A DNA stretch of 64,000 nt, taken from NCBI GenBank assembly GCA_037965595.1, contig CP150183.1, positions 1,364,001 to 1,428,000 of the forward strand. The letters are read 5' to 3'. The position numbers and the translations under genes were made by a program. Below the pieces are notes generated by a model, which saw nothing but the letters and a program-made list of their open reading frames with translations, did not search any database and was not told where the DNA came from. The stretch is from Alkalihalobacillus sp. FSL W8-0930. GTDB lineage: Bacteria; Bacillota; Bacilli; Bacillales; Bacillaceae_D. Below are positions 51,636 to 61,490 of this stretch, piece after piece (the stretch's first letter is position 1; every line of letters starts with the position of its first letter).

Positions 51636-52643
51636 ATGCCATTTGATAATGATGGAACGATTTTCATTCTTATCGCTATAGCAGTAGTAATTATACTTCT
51701 TGCTGTACTATTTACATTTGTTCCAGTTGCACTATGGATCTCAGCCATTGCTGCAGGAGTGAAAATCAGTATTTTTGAGTTAATTGGGATGAGACTTCGT
51801 CGAGTTGTACCTGCTCGTGTTGTAAACCCGTTAATCAAAGCGGTAAAAGCAGGAATTGACTTAGATACGTCAAGACTAGAAGGACACTATTTAGCAGGTG
51901 GTAATGTGGACCGCGTAGTTAATGCTCTAATCGCAGCACAACGCGCAAACATTGAATTGCCATTTGAACGTGCGGCTGCTATCGACTTAGCAGGTCGTGA
52001 CGTACTTGAAGCTGTTCAAATGAGTGTTAACCCTAAAGTAATTGAAACACCTTTCATCGCTGGTGTGGCAATGGATGGTATTGAAATCAAAGCAAAATCT
52101 AGAATTACGGTTCGTGCAAACATTGATCGCCTTGTCGGGGGTGCCGGTGAAGATACGGTTATCGCTCGTGTTGGTGAGGGGATTGTTTCTACAATTGGTT
52201 CGCAAAAAGACCATAAGAAAGTCCTTGAAAATCCTGATATGATTTCTCAAACCGTATTATCAAAAGGATTAGATTCAGGAACAGCATTCGAAATCCTTTC
52301 CATCGATATTGCCGATATTGATATTGGTAAAAACATTGGTGCAGAGCTACAAACAGATCAAGCGGAAGCTGATAAGAACATTGCACAAGCAAAAGCAGAG
52401 GAACGTCGTGCAATGGCTGTAGCACAAGAGCAGGAAATGAAAGCGCGTGTTGAAGAAATGCGTGCAAAAGTTGTGGAAGCCGAAGCAGAAGTACCACTTG
52501 CGTTATCTGAAGCACTACGCACAGGTCGCATGGGTGTAATGGATTACATGAATTATCAGAACGTAATGGCAGATACTGATATGAGAGATTCCATTAGTAA
52601 GTCAACGGATGATAATGATTCAACAAACAACGATAGTAACTAA
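51636..52643 (+). CDS. floA: Flotillin-like protein FloA
   Basis: The 335-residue scaffold of functional membrane microdomains has an N-terminal hydrophobic hairpin ([26 protein letters not shown]), the PHB/SPFH domain with [26 protein letters not shown] and a long Glu/Ala-rich coiled coil ([23 protein letters not shown]). It is the YqfA homolog. AAAAGGAGG precedes the ATG, 3 bases after nfeD. SigW-controlled. Confidence 0.97.
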   Translation: MPFDNDGTIFILIAIAVVIILLAVLFTFVPVALWISAIAAGVKISIFELIGMRLRRVVPARVVNPLIKAVKAGIDLDTSRLEGHYLAGGNVDRVVNALIAAQRANIELPFERAAAIDLAGRDVLEAVQMSVNPKVIETPFIAGVAMDGIEIKAKSRITVRANIDRLVGGAGEDTVIARVGEGIVSTIGSQKDHKKVLENPDMISQTVLSKGLDSGTAFEILSIDIADIDIGKNIGAELQTDQAEADKNIAQAKAEERRAMAVAQEQEMKARVEEMRAKVVEAEAEVPLALSEALRTGRMGVMDYMNYQNVMADTDMRDSISKSTDDNDSTNNDSN

Positions 52644-52675
52644 TTTGCCTTTCCTTTGAAAAGGAGGGATACACA

Positions 52676-53224
52676 GTGGAAGAGTTAATTTCGACTTTAC
52701 TCGGAAGCCCCCTTTTAATCTTCTTTATCATAGCGATTATTAGCTTTTTAGGTCGTATGGTTAAAGGTGCGGGGCAAACGAATCAACAACAGGGTCAAAA
52801 CCAACCTCAACAAAAGCAAGAGGAGTCAAAAGAAATCAATTGGCGCGATATCTTTACACAAGAAGAGGTAAAAGCAGAGCCCCAACCAAGGCAGCAACAA
52901 GAGCCGGATATGGTGACGGATCAATATGCCCCTTCTCAACATCGTGAACAAGAGACGACTCAAGCAACAAATGGTAGAAATGAATTATATGATAGGCTAG
53001 AAGAATATAAACGAAGAAAGCGTGAAACAGAGGAACAGGCTCCTAGGCAGGTTCAGCTGAGTGTCACGTCTGATAACCGTACACATTCTTCGGGTCACCT
53101 TGATATAAGTGTGAAAAACTTATCAAAACAAGAAGCGATGAAAGCTGTTGTGTGGGCAGAAGTTCTTGGCAAGCCTCGCTCAAGAAACCCACATAAAGCA
53201 TTTGCACCAACGCGTCATAAGTAA
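52676..53224 (+). CDS. yqfB: YqfB-like protein of the floA operon
   Basis: The 182-residue protein starts with one membrane segment (STLLGSPLLIFFIIAIISFLG) and has a long low-complexity region rich in Gln, Glu and Pro (residues ~38-130). A short ordered end follows with LSKQEAMKAVVWAEVLGKPRS. It occupies the place of YqfB, last gene of the SigW operon; function unknown. The length is larger than I recall for B. subtilis YqfB, mainly from the Q-rich linker. Start GTG 52676 follows AAAAGGAGGG. Confidence 0.75.
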   Translation: MEELISTLLGSPLLIFFIIAIISFLGRMVKGAGQTNQQQGQNQPQQKQEESKEINWRDIFTQEEVKAEPQPRQQQEPDMVTDQYAPSQHREQETTQATNGRNELYDRLEEYKRRKRETEEQAPRQVQLSVTSDNRTHSSGHLDISVKNLSKQEAMKAVVWAEVLGKPRSRNPHKAFAPTRHK

Positions 53225-53235
53225 TTTAAACACAC

Positions 53236-53282
53236 AGAACACAGATGGAGGTCTTTAGACTTTCATCTGTGTTCTTTTTTTG
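53236..53282 (+). terminator. Rho-independent terminator after yqfB
   Basis: GAACACAGATG pairs with CATCTGTGTTC over 11 bp with a 15-nt loop, followed by seven or more T. Confidence 0.92.
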
Positions 53283-53312
53283 TTTTCACGTACGCTCCGA
53301 TGTGGAATAAAG

Positions 53313-53341
53313 TGATATCCTGCTTCGTTTTAACATAAGCA
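53313..53341 (+). promoter_or_regulatory. Candidate SigE promoter of yqfC-yqfD
   Basis: TGATATC (53313-53319), 14 bases and CATAAGCA (53334-53341) resemble the SigE pair KMATATT and CATACANT. The transcript start would be almost at the ribosome site, so this is tentative. SigE control of yqfCD is known in B. subtilis. Confidence 0.3.
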
Positions 53342-53362
53342 TACATGGAGGGGGAATGGTGC

Positions 53363-53659
53363 ATGGGAAAACTGATGGGACCTGTACGAAAATGGATGAT
53401 GCAGCATATGCAGCTTCCCGCAGATGTCATGATGGACCTGCCCAGGATTACGATGATTGGTCAGTTGCATATCTATATTGAAAATCATAAAGGAGTACTT
53501 AGGTTTTCAACTTCCGAATTACGGTTGTTATTAAAGCAAGGCCAAGTATTAATCAAAGGGGACCAATTTGTGATCAAAACCATTTATCCGGAAGAGTTAT
53601 TGCTTGAAGGTAGAATTGATCAAGTAATCTACATCAATGACTCAGATGATCACTCCTAA
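53363..53659 (+). CDS. yqfC: Sporulation protein YqfC
   Basis: The 98-residue protein belongs to the YabP/YqfC family: LPADVMMDLPRITMIGQLHIYIENHKGVL and STSELRLLLKQGQVLIKGD. It is made in the mother cell and works with YqfD (SpoIVFA-independent, late development). ATG 53363 has GGAGGGG upstream. It precedes yqfD by 29 bases. Confidence 0.93.
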   Translation: MGKLMGPVRKWMMQHMQLPADVMMDLPRITMIGQLHIYIENHKGVLRFSTSELRLLLKQGQVLIKGDQFVIKTIYPEELLLEGRIDQVIYINDSDDHS

Positions 53660-53688
53660 TATAGATTGTGTTGATAAAGGGGGATATT

Positions 53689-54879
53689 ATGTTAAATCAT
53701 TGGATGACACACTTAAAGGGCTACGTGTTTGTTGAATTAACAGGCGTTTACACAGAGCGTCTGTTAAACGCATGCTTGCATAATGGACTAGCCATTTGGT
53801 CGGTCCGAAAAATGGGTGAGGATCGAATTGGCTTTCATATTGCTTTAGGAGACATCGTGATGTTGAAGAGGTTACGTAAACAGTATGAATGTAAGCTGTA
53901 CTTTAAGAGGCGATACGGTATCCCTTTCTTACTGATGAAGATGAAAAAACGTAGCGGATTTACTCTTGGTCTACTAAGTTTCTTTGTCTTAATGCTGGTA
54001 TGTTCTCAGATGGTCTGGGGTATACAGGTAAAAGGGGGCTCACCAAAAATCGCAAATGAAGTTCAACAAGCTGCAACAGAACTTGGTATTAAAAGAGGGA
54101 CGTTCCAAGCACAGCTGCCACCAGTAGAGAAAATCCAACAGGAGATTCAACAGAGAGTAACAGATGCAACCTGGATTGGGGTAAGGCAAAAAGGAACGAT
54201 CTATGAGTTTGAGATTGTTGAGCATCAATTACCTGAAGAAGCCGAGTTATTGAGTCCTAGACATTTAGTTGCCTCAAAGAAGGCAGTTATTTATAAAATG
54301 TTTGTTGAACATGGTCACCCTGAAGTGAAAGTGAATGACTACGTGATGCCTGGAGATCTTTTAGTATCAGGAACAATCGGTACAAAAGAAGATCGTATGC
54401 AAACTGTGCCAGCAAAAGGACAAGTTTTAGGAGAAATATGGTACACTTCTAAAGTAAGCGTTCCATTAGAAGCTTCCTTTACAACGTTAACAGGAAAGCA
54501 TTCATCAAGATATTCACTGACGTACAATGACTGGCGACTTCCAATTTGGGGATTTGGTAAACCGGATTATCCAGAAGTACAGGAGTTTGAAAAGGAGAAA
54601 TCCCTTGATCTGTTCGGTTGGGAATTTCCTATCTCTCTAACCCATAAGGAAATTCATGAAACCTATTCGTTTAATCGCACGTACACTGAGGAAGAGGCCA
54701 AGCAGGTTGGTATGGAACAAGCAGAACATGAATTAAGAGAACAGCTACCAGACGATGCAGAGATTTTAAGTGGAAAACTTTTGCACGAAGCGGTTGACAA
54801 TGGTAAAGTGAACCTATCGATACATTATCAGGTCATTGAAGATATTGCGAAGGAAAAACCGATAATTCAAGGAGATTGA
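53689..54879 (+). CDS. yqfD: Sporulation protein YqfD
   Basis: The 396-residue protein has an N-terminal soluble part, one membrane helix (SGFTLGLLSFFVLMLVCSQMVWGI, residues ~85-108) and a large outside domain with VAKKxAVI-like VASKKAVIYKM and DYVMPGDLLVSGTIG. It matches YqfD, a SigE-controlled mother-cell protein needed for normal spore formation. ATG 53689 is chosen over 53668, since AAAGGGGG lies between. Confidence 0.93.
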   Translation: MLNHWMTHLKGYVFVELTGVYTERLLNACLHNGLAIWSVRKMGEDRIGFHIALGDIVMLKRLRKQYECKLYFKRRYGIPFLLMKMKKRSGFTLGLLSFFVLMLVCSQMVWGIQVKGGSPKIANEVQQAATELGIKRGTFQAQLPPVEKIQQEIQQRVTDATWIGVRQKGTIYEFEIVEHQLPEEAELLSPRHLVASKKAVIYKMFVEHGHPEVKVNDYVMPGDLLVSGTIGTKEDRMQTVPAKGQVLGEIWYTSKVSVPLEASFTTLTGKHSSRYSLTYNDWRLPIWGFGKPDYPEVQEFEKEKSLDLFGWEFPISLTHKEIHETYSFNRTYTEEEAKQVGMEQAEHELREQLPDDAEILSGKLLHEAVDNGKVNLSIHYQVIEDIAKEKPIIQGD

Positions 54880-54885
54880 GGCGAT

Positions 54886-55854
54886 TTGTCAGAAACCAGA
54901 GTACTACATCTAGAACCAAAAAACACAAATGAAGTACAGCTCTTATTCGGTCCCAATGATTCACATATAAAAAGAGTGGAAGATAGCCTAAACGTACAGA
55001 TTGTGACAAGAGGAGAAGAAATCTCTGTTACTGGTCCTAGCGTTGCGATCGAACATACGGCTGAGCTGTTCCAATCATTATTACACTTGTTAAGAGTAGG
55101 TATGAGTGTTAATGAGCGTGATGTTGTTTACGCTGCGGGTCTAGCGAAGAATGGACAATTAAGCGAACTATATGATTTATACGATGAAAAGATTGCGACT
55201 TCTGTTAAAGGAAAAGTGATTCGGGCAAAGACACTCGGACAAAAGCATTATGTAACCCAGATTCGCAAGAAAGATATGACGTTTGGAATTGGACCAGCGG
55301 GTACCGGAAAAACCTACTTAGCTGTTGTTATGGCTGTTAATGCACTAAAGGATGGTGCAGTGCATCGCATTGTATTAACAAGACCGGCAGTAGAAGCGGG
55401 TGAAAGTCTTGGTTTCTTGCCTGGAGACCTTAAGGAAAAGGTTGATCCATACTTACGACCACTTTACGACGCATTGCATGATGTACTTGGAGTTGAACAG
55501 ACAGCACGCTTGATGGAACGCGGAACGATTGAAGTGGCTCCACTTGCTTATATGCGTGGTCGAACTTTAGATGATGCATTTGTCATCTTAGACGAAGCGC
55601 AGAACACAACAAAAGAACAAATGAAAATGTTCATCACACGATTGGGTTTCGGCTCAAAAATGGTGATTAACGGTGACTTAACTCAAATTGATTTGCCAAA
55701 AGGAAAACAATCCGGGCTTGAAACCGCTAGTGCGATCTTAAAAAATGTAGCGGGCATTGGAATGATTCATTTACAGCAATCAGATGTAGTGAGACATACG
55801 TTGGTTCAGCAAATTATCCAAGCATACGATCAAAACGATCCAGGCCAGTCTTAA
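54886..55854 (+). CDS. phoH: PhoH family ATPase
   Basis: The 322-residue cytoplasmic protein has an N-terminal KH-like part (~residues 15-70) and a RecA-like P-loop domain: Walker A GPAGTGKT at residues 136-143, Walker B FVILDEAQN. PhoH proteins are thought to be RNA helicase-like ATPases in RNA metabolism, near ybeY in most bacteria, as here. The start is TTG 54886 with GAGG upstream, seven bases after yqfD. Confidence 0.95.
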   Translation: MSETRVLHLEPKNTNEVQLLFGPNDSHIKRVEDSLNVQIVTRGEEISVTGPSVAIEHTAELFQSLLHLLRVGMSVNERDVVYAAGLAKNGQLSELYDLYDEKIATSVKGKVIRAKTLGQKHYVTQIRKKDMTFGIGPAGTGKTYLAVVMAVNALKDGAVHRIVLTRPAVEAGESLGFLPGDLKEKVDPYLRPLYDALHDVLGVEQTARLMERGTIEVAPLAYMRGRTLDDAFVILDEAQNTTKEQMKMFITRLGFGSKMVINGDLTQIDLPKGKQSGLETASAILKNVAGIGMIHLQQSDVVRHTLVQQIIQAYDQNDPGQS

Positions 55855-55894
55855 TCATGGCATGGATCGTTCATACATACCTTCTACAACTAGT

Positions 55895-55925
55895 AAGCAG
55901 ACCAATTCTTTGGTCTGCTTCTCTT
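55895..55925 (+). terminator. Terminator-like hairpin between phoH and pgpH
   Basis: AAGCAGACCA and TGGTCTGCTT form a 10-bp stem with a 6-nt loop. The following CTCTTAC is only moderately T-rich. Confidence 0.7.
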
Positions 55926-55979
55926 ACAGAATAGTGTATAGTTAATTGATTTCTCGGATTAGAATTTGAGGTGAACAAT

Positions 55980-58175
55980 ATGGCTAAGAAGCCGAAATCA
56001 GTGAAAACATGGTGGAATGAGATTAAGCAGCACCGATACATAAAATCCATTCTCGTTTTTCTAACAGCTGTCTTTCTCTATTTTATGATGCTTGGGAATG
56101 TTATTCCGGAGCAATTGGATATTCATCTTTCTGATACTGCCGAAGAAGATATCAGGTCGCCCATTACGATTGAAAATAGACAAGCTACCGAACAACTACA
56201 AAGCGAGGCCGTTGAGAACGTTGAACCAAACTATGTGTTAAAGCAAAACTATGCTGAAACGCAAGGTGGACGTGTAAACGATATCTTCGAGTTAGTGATT
56301 CAGGTGAAAAAGGATCAAACTCCTGCTGAGTCAGATTCAGAGGAAACGGATGTGGAAGTGGATGAAGAAGAGGTTTTAGAGGAGCGCTTAAATAGCGTAA
56401 AGGATGCACTTTCCTCTGGGACGAGTAATCAACTTTCTGATGAAACAATTATTACATTGTTAGAAACCTCTGAATCTCAGCTTGTTCTAGCAAAAGAGGC
56501 CACATCAAACACTGTTTTCGAAGTAATGAGTGAGCAGATTGAAGCAAATGATCTACAAGAGGCAAAGGATCAGGTAGATGATTTGATTAATATCTCAACA
56601 GTTAGTAATCGCTTGCGTGATGCCATGGTTGAGGTCGGTCAATTTGCGATTATTCCAAACTATGTGTATGATCGAGACTCTACCGAACGTCTGCGGGAGG
56701 AAGCCTCCGAGAATATTGAGCCTGTAATGATTAGAGAAGGTCAATTATTAGTCCAGCAAGGAGATGTCATTAACAATGAAACCTATGCTCAACTTAGGTT
56801 AGTTGGGTTATTGGATGAATCTCTTAATGTTTATCCTTATGTTGGCCTTGGTATGTTTGTCATGATTATCATGGGCATGATGCTTTACTTTATTCAAGAA
56901 TCAAATACCACTGTTAAGAATAACAATTCTCACTTTCTCATGTTCATCCTTGTTTTTGTCATTGTTACGTGTTTGATGAAGGTGACAAGTTATACTGAAT
57001 TAATTAATATTGCGGGGGTCGGTTATGTAGTACCTGTTGCAGCCGGCACGATGCTCTTAACGCTATTATTGAATACACGAATTGCTCTATTTTCAAGTGT
57101 GCTTTATGCCATAGTAGGTACCGTTCTTTATAGCCAAGATGGAGCGTCTTCCTTTAATGTAACGTACGGCTTTTATCTTTTAGTTAGCTCGCTTGCAGGT
57201 GCATTATTTCTAGACACATCCAATCGAATCACAAGATTACTTAAAGCTGGATTTTTAGTGGCTTGTATTAACGTCATTGCTGTATTAACACTTCTTTTTA
57301 TAAAGGGATTACAGCATAACTGGATTGAGGTGGGGTCCCATGTAGCCAGTGCTGCGTTCTCAGGGATCGCTGCGGCTATCTTAACCATTGGCTTGCTTCC
57401 TTTCTTTGAAACCGGTTTTTCAATTCTGTCTGTTTCAAGGCTCATTGAATTATCTAATCCGAATCACCCGTTGCTACGTAAGATTTTAACAGAAGCTCCT
57501 GGAACGTATCATCATAGCGTGGTTGTTGGAAATCTTGCAGAGGCTGCGTGCGAACGACTTGGAGAGAATGGGCTTCTAGCAAGAGTCGGGGCGTATTATC
57601 ATGATGTAGGGAAAACCAAACGACCTCATTTCTTTATTGAAAATCAATTGAGGCAGGACAATCCTCATGATAAAATTTCACCACAGCTTAGTACGACCAT
57701 TATTATCTCCCACCCTTATGATGGAGCAGACTTGCTCAGGGAATATAAGATGCCAAAAGAAATTGTAGATATAGCTGAACAGCACCATGGAACGAGCTTA
57801 CTTAAATACTTTTACCATAAAGCGAATCAGGATGTTGAGCAGCCATTACCAGAATCTCAATTCCGCTACCCTGGACCAAAGCCTCAAAATAAGGTAGCAT
57901 GTATTGTTGCGATTGCTGATAGTGTGGAGGCTGCTGTACGTGCAATGTCTAAGCCAACACCAGATAAGATTGAAGCAATGGTGAATAAGATTATTAAAGA
58001 AAAATTAGAAGACGGGCAGTTTGATGAATCAGAAATTACGTTAAGAGAGTTAAACGACATTGCGTTGTCCATGCTCGAGACGTTAAAAGGGACATTCCAT
58101 CAACGAATTGAATACCCGGATGAAATTAAAAAAGGTGGGAAAGAACATGACGATACTCGTGGAAACCATGGATGA
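55980..58175 (+). CDS. pgpH: 7TM-HD family cyclic-di-AMP phosphodiesterase PgpH
   Basis: The 731-residue protein hydrolyses c-di-AMP. An N-terminal helix (SILVFLTAVFLYFMML), a ~270-residue outside 7TMR-HDED domain, seven membrane helices (residues ~290-500) and a cytoplasmic HD domain are visible. The HD domain shows HHSVVVGNLAEAA, ARVGAYYHDVGKTKRP and HH in EQHHGT. ATG 55980 has GAGGTGA upstream; the frame's GTG at 55971 overlaps it. It is the yqfF homolog. Confidence 0.95.
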   Translation: MAKKPKSVKTWWNEIKQHRYIKSILVFLTAVFLYFMMLGNVIPEQLDIHLSDTAEEDIRSPITIENRQATEQLQSEAVENVEPNYVLKQNYAETQGGRVNDIFELVIQVKKDQTPAESDSEETDVEVDEEEVLEERLNSVKDALSSGTSNQLSDETIITLLETSESQLVLAKEATSNTVFEVMSEQIEANDLQEAKDQVDDLINISTVSNRLRDAMVEVGQFAIIPNYVYDRDSTERLREEASENIEPVMIREGQLLVQQGDVINNETYAQLRLVGLLDESLNVYPYVGLGMFVMIIMGMMLYFIQESNTTVKNNNSHFLMFILVFVIVTCLMKVTSYTELINIAGVGYVVPVAAGTMLLTLLLNTRIALFSSVLYAIVGTVLYSQDGASSFNVTYGFYLLVSSLAGALFLDTSNRITRLLKAGFLVACINVIAVLTLLFIKGLQHNWIEVGSHVASAAFSGIAAAILTIGLLPFFETGFSILSVSRLIELSNPNHPLLRKILTEAPGTYHHSVVVGNLAEAACERLGENGLLARVGAYYHDVGKTKRPHFFIENQLRQDNPHDKISPQLSTTIIISHPYDGADLLREYKMPKEIVDIAEQHHGTSLLKYFYHKANQDVEQPLPESQFRYPGPKPQNKVACIVAIADSVEAAVRAMSKPTPDKIEAMVNKIIKEKLEDGQFDESEITLRELNDIALSMLETLKGTFHQRIEYPDEIKKGGKEHDDTRGNHG

Positions 58176-58614
58176 AACAAACACCCTAACAAATAAGCAG
58201 CTAGACCTTATACAAGACATCATTACGCATGCCTCAAAGGTTCAAGAACTTGTTGGGGATTACGAAGTGTCTGTTAGCTTTGTAGATGATGAAGAAATAA
58301 GAGAACTAAATAAAGAGCATAGAGGGAAGGATCAAGGAACCGATGTCTTATCGTTTGCATTAAATGAAGGGGAAGATGATGTGGTTGAACCGATCGATGG
58401 GATGCCAAACCTTCTTGGAGATATTATTGTATCGGTACCGAGAATTTCATCGCAGGCAGAAGATTACGGTCATTCCTTTGAACGTGAGCTCGGCTTTTTA
58501 GTGGTTCATGGTTTTCTTCATTTACTTGGCTATGACCATCTAACGGAGCAGGACGAGAAGGAGATGTTTGGCCGTCAGGAGGAGATCTTAACAAGTTATG
58601 GGCTTGTCAGATAG
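58147..58614 (+). CDS. ybeY: Endoribonuclease YbeY
   Basis: The 155-residue zinc protein has the HGFLHLLGYDH motif (HxxxHxxxxxH) near residue 120 and EINxxHRGKDQGTDVLSF. YbeY matures 16S rRNA 3' ends and serves ribosome quality control. The ATG at 58147 overlaps pgpH by 29 bases with its ribosome site AAAGGTGGG inside it. The stop overlaps dgkA by 17 bases. Confidence 0.97.
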   Translation: MTILVETMDETNTLTNKQLDLIQDIITHASKVQELVGDYEVSVSFVDDEEIRELNKEHRGKDQGTDVLSFALNEGEDDVVEPIDGMPNLLGDIIVSVPRISSQAEDYGHSFERELGFLVVHGFLHLLGYDHLTEQDEKEMFGRQEEILTSYGLVR

Positions 58615-58987
58615 AAACCAAAAAGGATTCAGACGGTTACTTCGATCATTTGTGTTTGCAACCCATGGATTAAAGCATGTCGTCAAGTACGAGCAGAATA
58701 TGCAAATCCATCTAGGTTGCTCTCTCTTAGTGATGGCCTTAGCGTGGTGGCTTCACTTTCCATTAATGCATTGGATGATTCTATTGCTCGTTATTGGTGG
58801 AATGTTTTCGCTTGAAATTATGAATACGGCAATTGAGCGAACAGTCGATCTTTACACAAAAGAGTTTCATCCGCTTGCAAAAAGAGCAAAAGATGTCGCG
58901 GCAGCTGCGGTGTTTGTATATGGAGTTTTTGCTGTGGTGATTGGGCTGCTTCTTTTTGGTCCACCACTATTGGAACTTTTATTTTAA
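58598..58987 (+). CDS. dgkA: Undecaprenol/diacylglycerol kinase family protein
   Basis: The 129-residue protein has three membrane segments and the signature EIMNTAIERTVDL (ExxNTAIE) near residue 71. In Gram-positives this DgkA family phosphorylates undecaprenol to recycle the lipid carrier. It starts inside ybeY after AGGAGGAG. It precedes cdd by 19 bases. Confidence 0.94.
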   Translation: MGLSDRNQKGFRRLLRSFVFATHGLKHVVKYEQNMQIHLGCSLLVMALAWWLHFPLMHWMILLLVIGGMFSLEIMNTAIERTVDLYTKEFHPLAKRAKDVAAAAVFVYGVFAVVIGLLLFGPPLLELLF

Positions 58988-59006
58988 TACATGAGGAGCG
59001 ATGTTG

Positions 59007-59402
59007 ATGAATGAGCAGTTAATGAAAGAAGCAACAAAGGCTAGAGAAAATGCATACGTTCCTTACTCTTCATTTCCAGTGGGGGCTGCGCTTTTAATGG
59101 CTGATGGCACCATCTTTCATGGTGCCAATATTGAGAATGCCTCATTTGGGTTAACGAATTGCGCTGAGCGTACAGCACTGTATAAGGCCTATTCGGAAGG
59201 CAACCGTGAAGTGAAAGCTGTAGCTGTGATTGCCAATACTGACGAACCTGTTTCACCCTGTGGGGCTTGTCGTCAAGTCATGATGGAGTTATGTGGACCA
59301 GATGTTCATGTATACTTAGGTAGTACAAACGGAAAAATAGTAAAAACAACAGTGGCAGAATTACTGCCCGGAGCTTTTAAAGCGGGGGATATGAATGAGT
59401 AA
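59007..59402 (+). CDS. cdd: Cytidine deaminase
   Basis: The 131-residue homotetrameric zinc enzyme turns cytidine and deoxycytidine into uridine forms. NCAERTALY (zinc Cys and catalytic Glu) and SPCGACRQV (two zinc Cys) are complete. ATG 59007 is eight bases after GAGGAG; an ATG at 59001 is closer. The end overlaps era by 8 bases, as in B. subtilis. Confidence 0.97.
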   Translation: MNEQLMKEATKARENAYVPYSSFPVGAALLMADGTIFHGANIENASFGLTNCAERTALYKAYSEGNREVKAVAVIANTDEPVSPCGACRQVMMELCGPDVHVYLGSTNGKIVKTTVAELLPGAFKAGDMNE

Positions 59403-60312
59403 TCAACAAGAAAATGAACACAAATCAGGATTTGTCTGTTTAATCGGAAGACCAAATGTCGGAAAATCAACTTTACTAAACCGAGTGATTGGTCAGAAGG
59501 TTGCCATTATGTCAGACAAGCCTCAAACGACTCGTAACAAAATACAAGGTGTATACACGGATAATGATGCTCAAATCATTTTTATTGATACTCCAGGTAT
59601 TCATAAGCCGAAGCATAAGCTTGGTGACTTTATGATGAAGGTCGCAAAAGATACCTTACGTGAAGTGGACATTATCTTATACTTAGTTGAAGCAAATGAA
59701 GGCTTTGGGCCAGGAGAGCAATATATTATTAATCGCCTAAAGGAAACAAACACACCGGCATTTCTTTTGATTAATAAAATTGACCTTGTGCATCCAGATG
59801 AACTGTTCGCTTTAATTGATACATATAGGCAAAAGCACGAGTTTAAAGAGATCATTCCAATCTCAGCATTAAGCGGGAACAATGTTCCTGTTCTGCTTGA
59901 ACAAATTAAGGACAAGCTTGAAGAAGGTCCACAATATTATCCGGCAGATCAAGTCACGGATCATCCAGAACGTTTTATTGTGGCAGAGTTAGTCCGAGAG
60001 AAAGTTCTTCAACTTACACATGAGGAAGTGCCACATTCAATTGCAGTTGGAATTGAAAGTATGAAGCGTCGTGAGCATAAGGATATGATTGACATTCAAG
60101 CAACGATTGTTGTAGAACGCTCATCGCAAAAAGGAATTGTGATTGGAAAGCGTGGAGCACTGCTTAAGGAAGTTGGGCAACAAGCCAGAGCTGATATTGA
60201 AGCGTTGCTCGGTACAAAGGTCTTTCTTGAATTATGGGTAAAAGTTGAAAAGGATTGGCGGAATAAGCCTGCTCAATTAAGAGATTTTGGTTTTCGTTCT
60301 GACGAATATTAG
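59395..60312 (+). CDS. era: GTPase Era
   Basis: The 305-residue 16S rRNA-binding GTPase has G1 GRPNVGKST (residues 18-26), G3 DTPG, G4 NKIDLV and a C-terminal KH domain with [17 protein letters not shown]. It assists 30S assembly. It ends the cdd-era block before a strong terminator. Confidence 0.98.
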   Translation: MSNQQENEHKSGFVCLIGRPNVGKSTLLNRVIGQKVAIMSDKPQTTRNKIQGVYTDNDAQIIFIDTPGIHKPKHKLGDFMMKVAKDTLREVDIILYLVEANEGFGPGEQYIINRLKETNTPAFLLINKIDLVHPDELFALIDTYRQKHEFKEIIPISALSGNNVPVLLEQIKDKLEEGPQYYPADQVTDHPERFIVAELVREKVLQLTHEEVPHSIAVGIESMKRREHKDMIDIQATIVVERSSQKGIVIGKRGALLKEVGQQARADIEALLGTKVFLELWVKVEKDWRNKPAQLRDFGFRSDEY

Positions 60313-60324
60313 TACATGTTTTTT

Positions 60325-60358
60325 TGCAATGGTTGGGTTTCTAACCATTGTTTTTTTG
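60325..60358 (+). terminator. Rho-independent terminator after era
   Basis: CAATGGTT pairs with AACCATTG over 8 bp with an 8-nt loop, and seven T follow. Confidence 0.93.
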
Positions 60359-60529
60359 TTAGGAAAGCCTTATCATTAAAGAAAAGATACGGGGAAAATG
60401 GTTTGAGAACAGTCATTATCTTGTCAAGGTCATTTATTTAGTAATATTTCCTTATCATGATCTAACTTTATTAGGTGAAACTAGGAGTACAGATGGAACG
60501 AATTCTTTGACAAAGGAGTGAATTCTGAC

Positions 60530-60679
60530 ATGCTCGACTTATCTTGGAAGGTTTTTACCAACACAGGAAATCTTGATACGTATTTATTAATTAAGGAGCT
60601 TGAGCGCGACTCAGAAGCGGAGAATGGTCCTGACGATATTGGTACTAGCGATTTGACGTTTGATCCAAACCCTCAGTAA
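60530..60679 (+). CDS. yqzL: YqzL family small protein
   Basis: The 49-residue product begins MLDLSWKVFTNTGNLDTYLLIKELE and ends with an acidic tail. It is the YqzL family that always lies between era and recO in Bacillus; function unknown. AAAGGAGTG is ten bases ahead of the ATG. It ends 22 bases before recO. Confidence 0.92.
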   Translation: MLDLSWKVFTNTGNLDTYLLIKELERDSEAENGPDDIGTSDLTFDPNPQ

Positions 60680-60701
60680 CAGACAGCTAGGTGTGGTTAT
60701 C

Positions 60702-61466
60702 ATGTTAGACAAAGTAGAAGCAATTGTCATTCGAACCGTCGACTACGGTGAAACAAATAAAATTATTACTCTACTCACAAAAGAAAGAGGGAAGGTAGGC
60801 GTGATGGCTAGAGGTGCTAAAAAGCCCAGAAGCCAGCTTACCGCTATCTCACAGCCGTTTGTATACGGCTCTTTTGTGATTTATAAAGGGAGTGGTCTTG
60901 GAACATTAAACCAAGGCGACCCTATTAAATCGTTTCGAAACATTCGTGAAGATTTGACTCTGGCTTCATATGCGATGTATATGGCTGAGCTTGTTGATAA
61001 GCTAACGGAAGAAAATCAACGTTATTTATTTTTGTTTGATTGGTTGTATTTAAGCCTTCTTAAAATGGAAGAGGGGGCAGATCCAGAAGTTTTAACTCGA
61101 ATCTTTGAGATGAAGATGATGGATGTGGCAGGGATCAGTCCGAATTTAACGCAATGTATCTCATGTGGATCGGTTGAGACTCCTGCTGCCTTTTCCATTC
61201 GATACGGTGGGTTTTTGTGTAGAGCTTGTTTGCATAAAGATGAGCACGCGTTCCCATGTTCAGCTCAAACAAGCCGCTTGTTACGGTTGTTTTACGAAAT
61301 GGACCTTTACCGTCTTGGAGAAATCTCATTAAAGAATGAAACGAAACAAGAGCTTAAGCAGATCATTCGTGCGTATTATGATGAATATTCTGGGGTCACT
61401 TTAAAGTCTAGACGTTTTCTAGATCAGCTTGAACGAATGAATCTAGGAACAAATATTGACACGTAG
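60702..61466 (+). CDS. recO: DNA repair protein RecO
   Basis: The 254-residue protein loads RecA and anneals ssDNA with RecFR. N-terminal OB fold (EAIVIRTVDYGETNKIITLL), then the helical part and a C4 zinc finger CISCGS...CRAC near residues 148-176. Start ATG 60702; the frame is open to 60660 over yqzL. Its last codons contain the glyQ promoter. Confidence 0.96.
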   Translation: MLDKVEAIVIRTVDYGETNKIITLLTKERGKVGVMARGAKKPRSQLTAISQPFVYGSFVIYKGSGLGTLNQGDPIKSFRNIREDLTLASYAMYMAELVDKLTEENQRYLFLFDWLYLSLLKMEEGADPEVLTRIFEMKMMDVAGISPNLTQCISCGSVETPAAFSIRYGGFLCRACLHKDEHAFPCSAQTSRLLRLFYEMDLYRLGEISLKNETKQELKQIIRAYYDEYSGVTLKSRRFLDQLERMNLGTNIDT

Positions 61467-61484
61467 TGTGAACTTATGTATGAT
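61456..61484 (+). promoter_or_regulatory. SigA promoter of glyQS, inside the recO end
   Basis: TTGACA (61456-61461), 17 bases and TATGAT (61479-61484). The -35 lies in recO coding sequence; the T-box leader begins at about 61491. Confidence 0.82.
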
Positions 61485-61490
61485 TTTACT

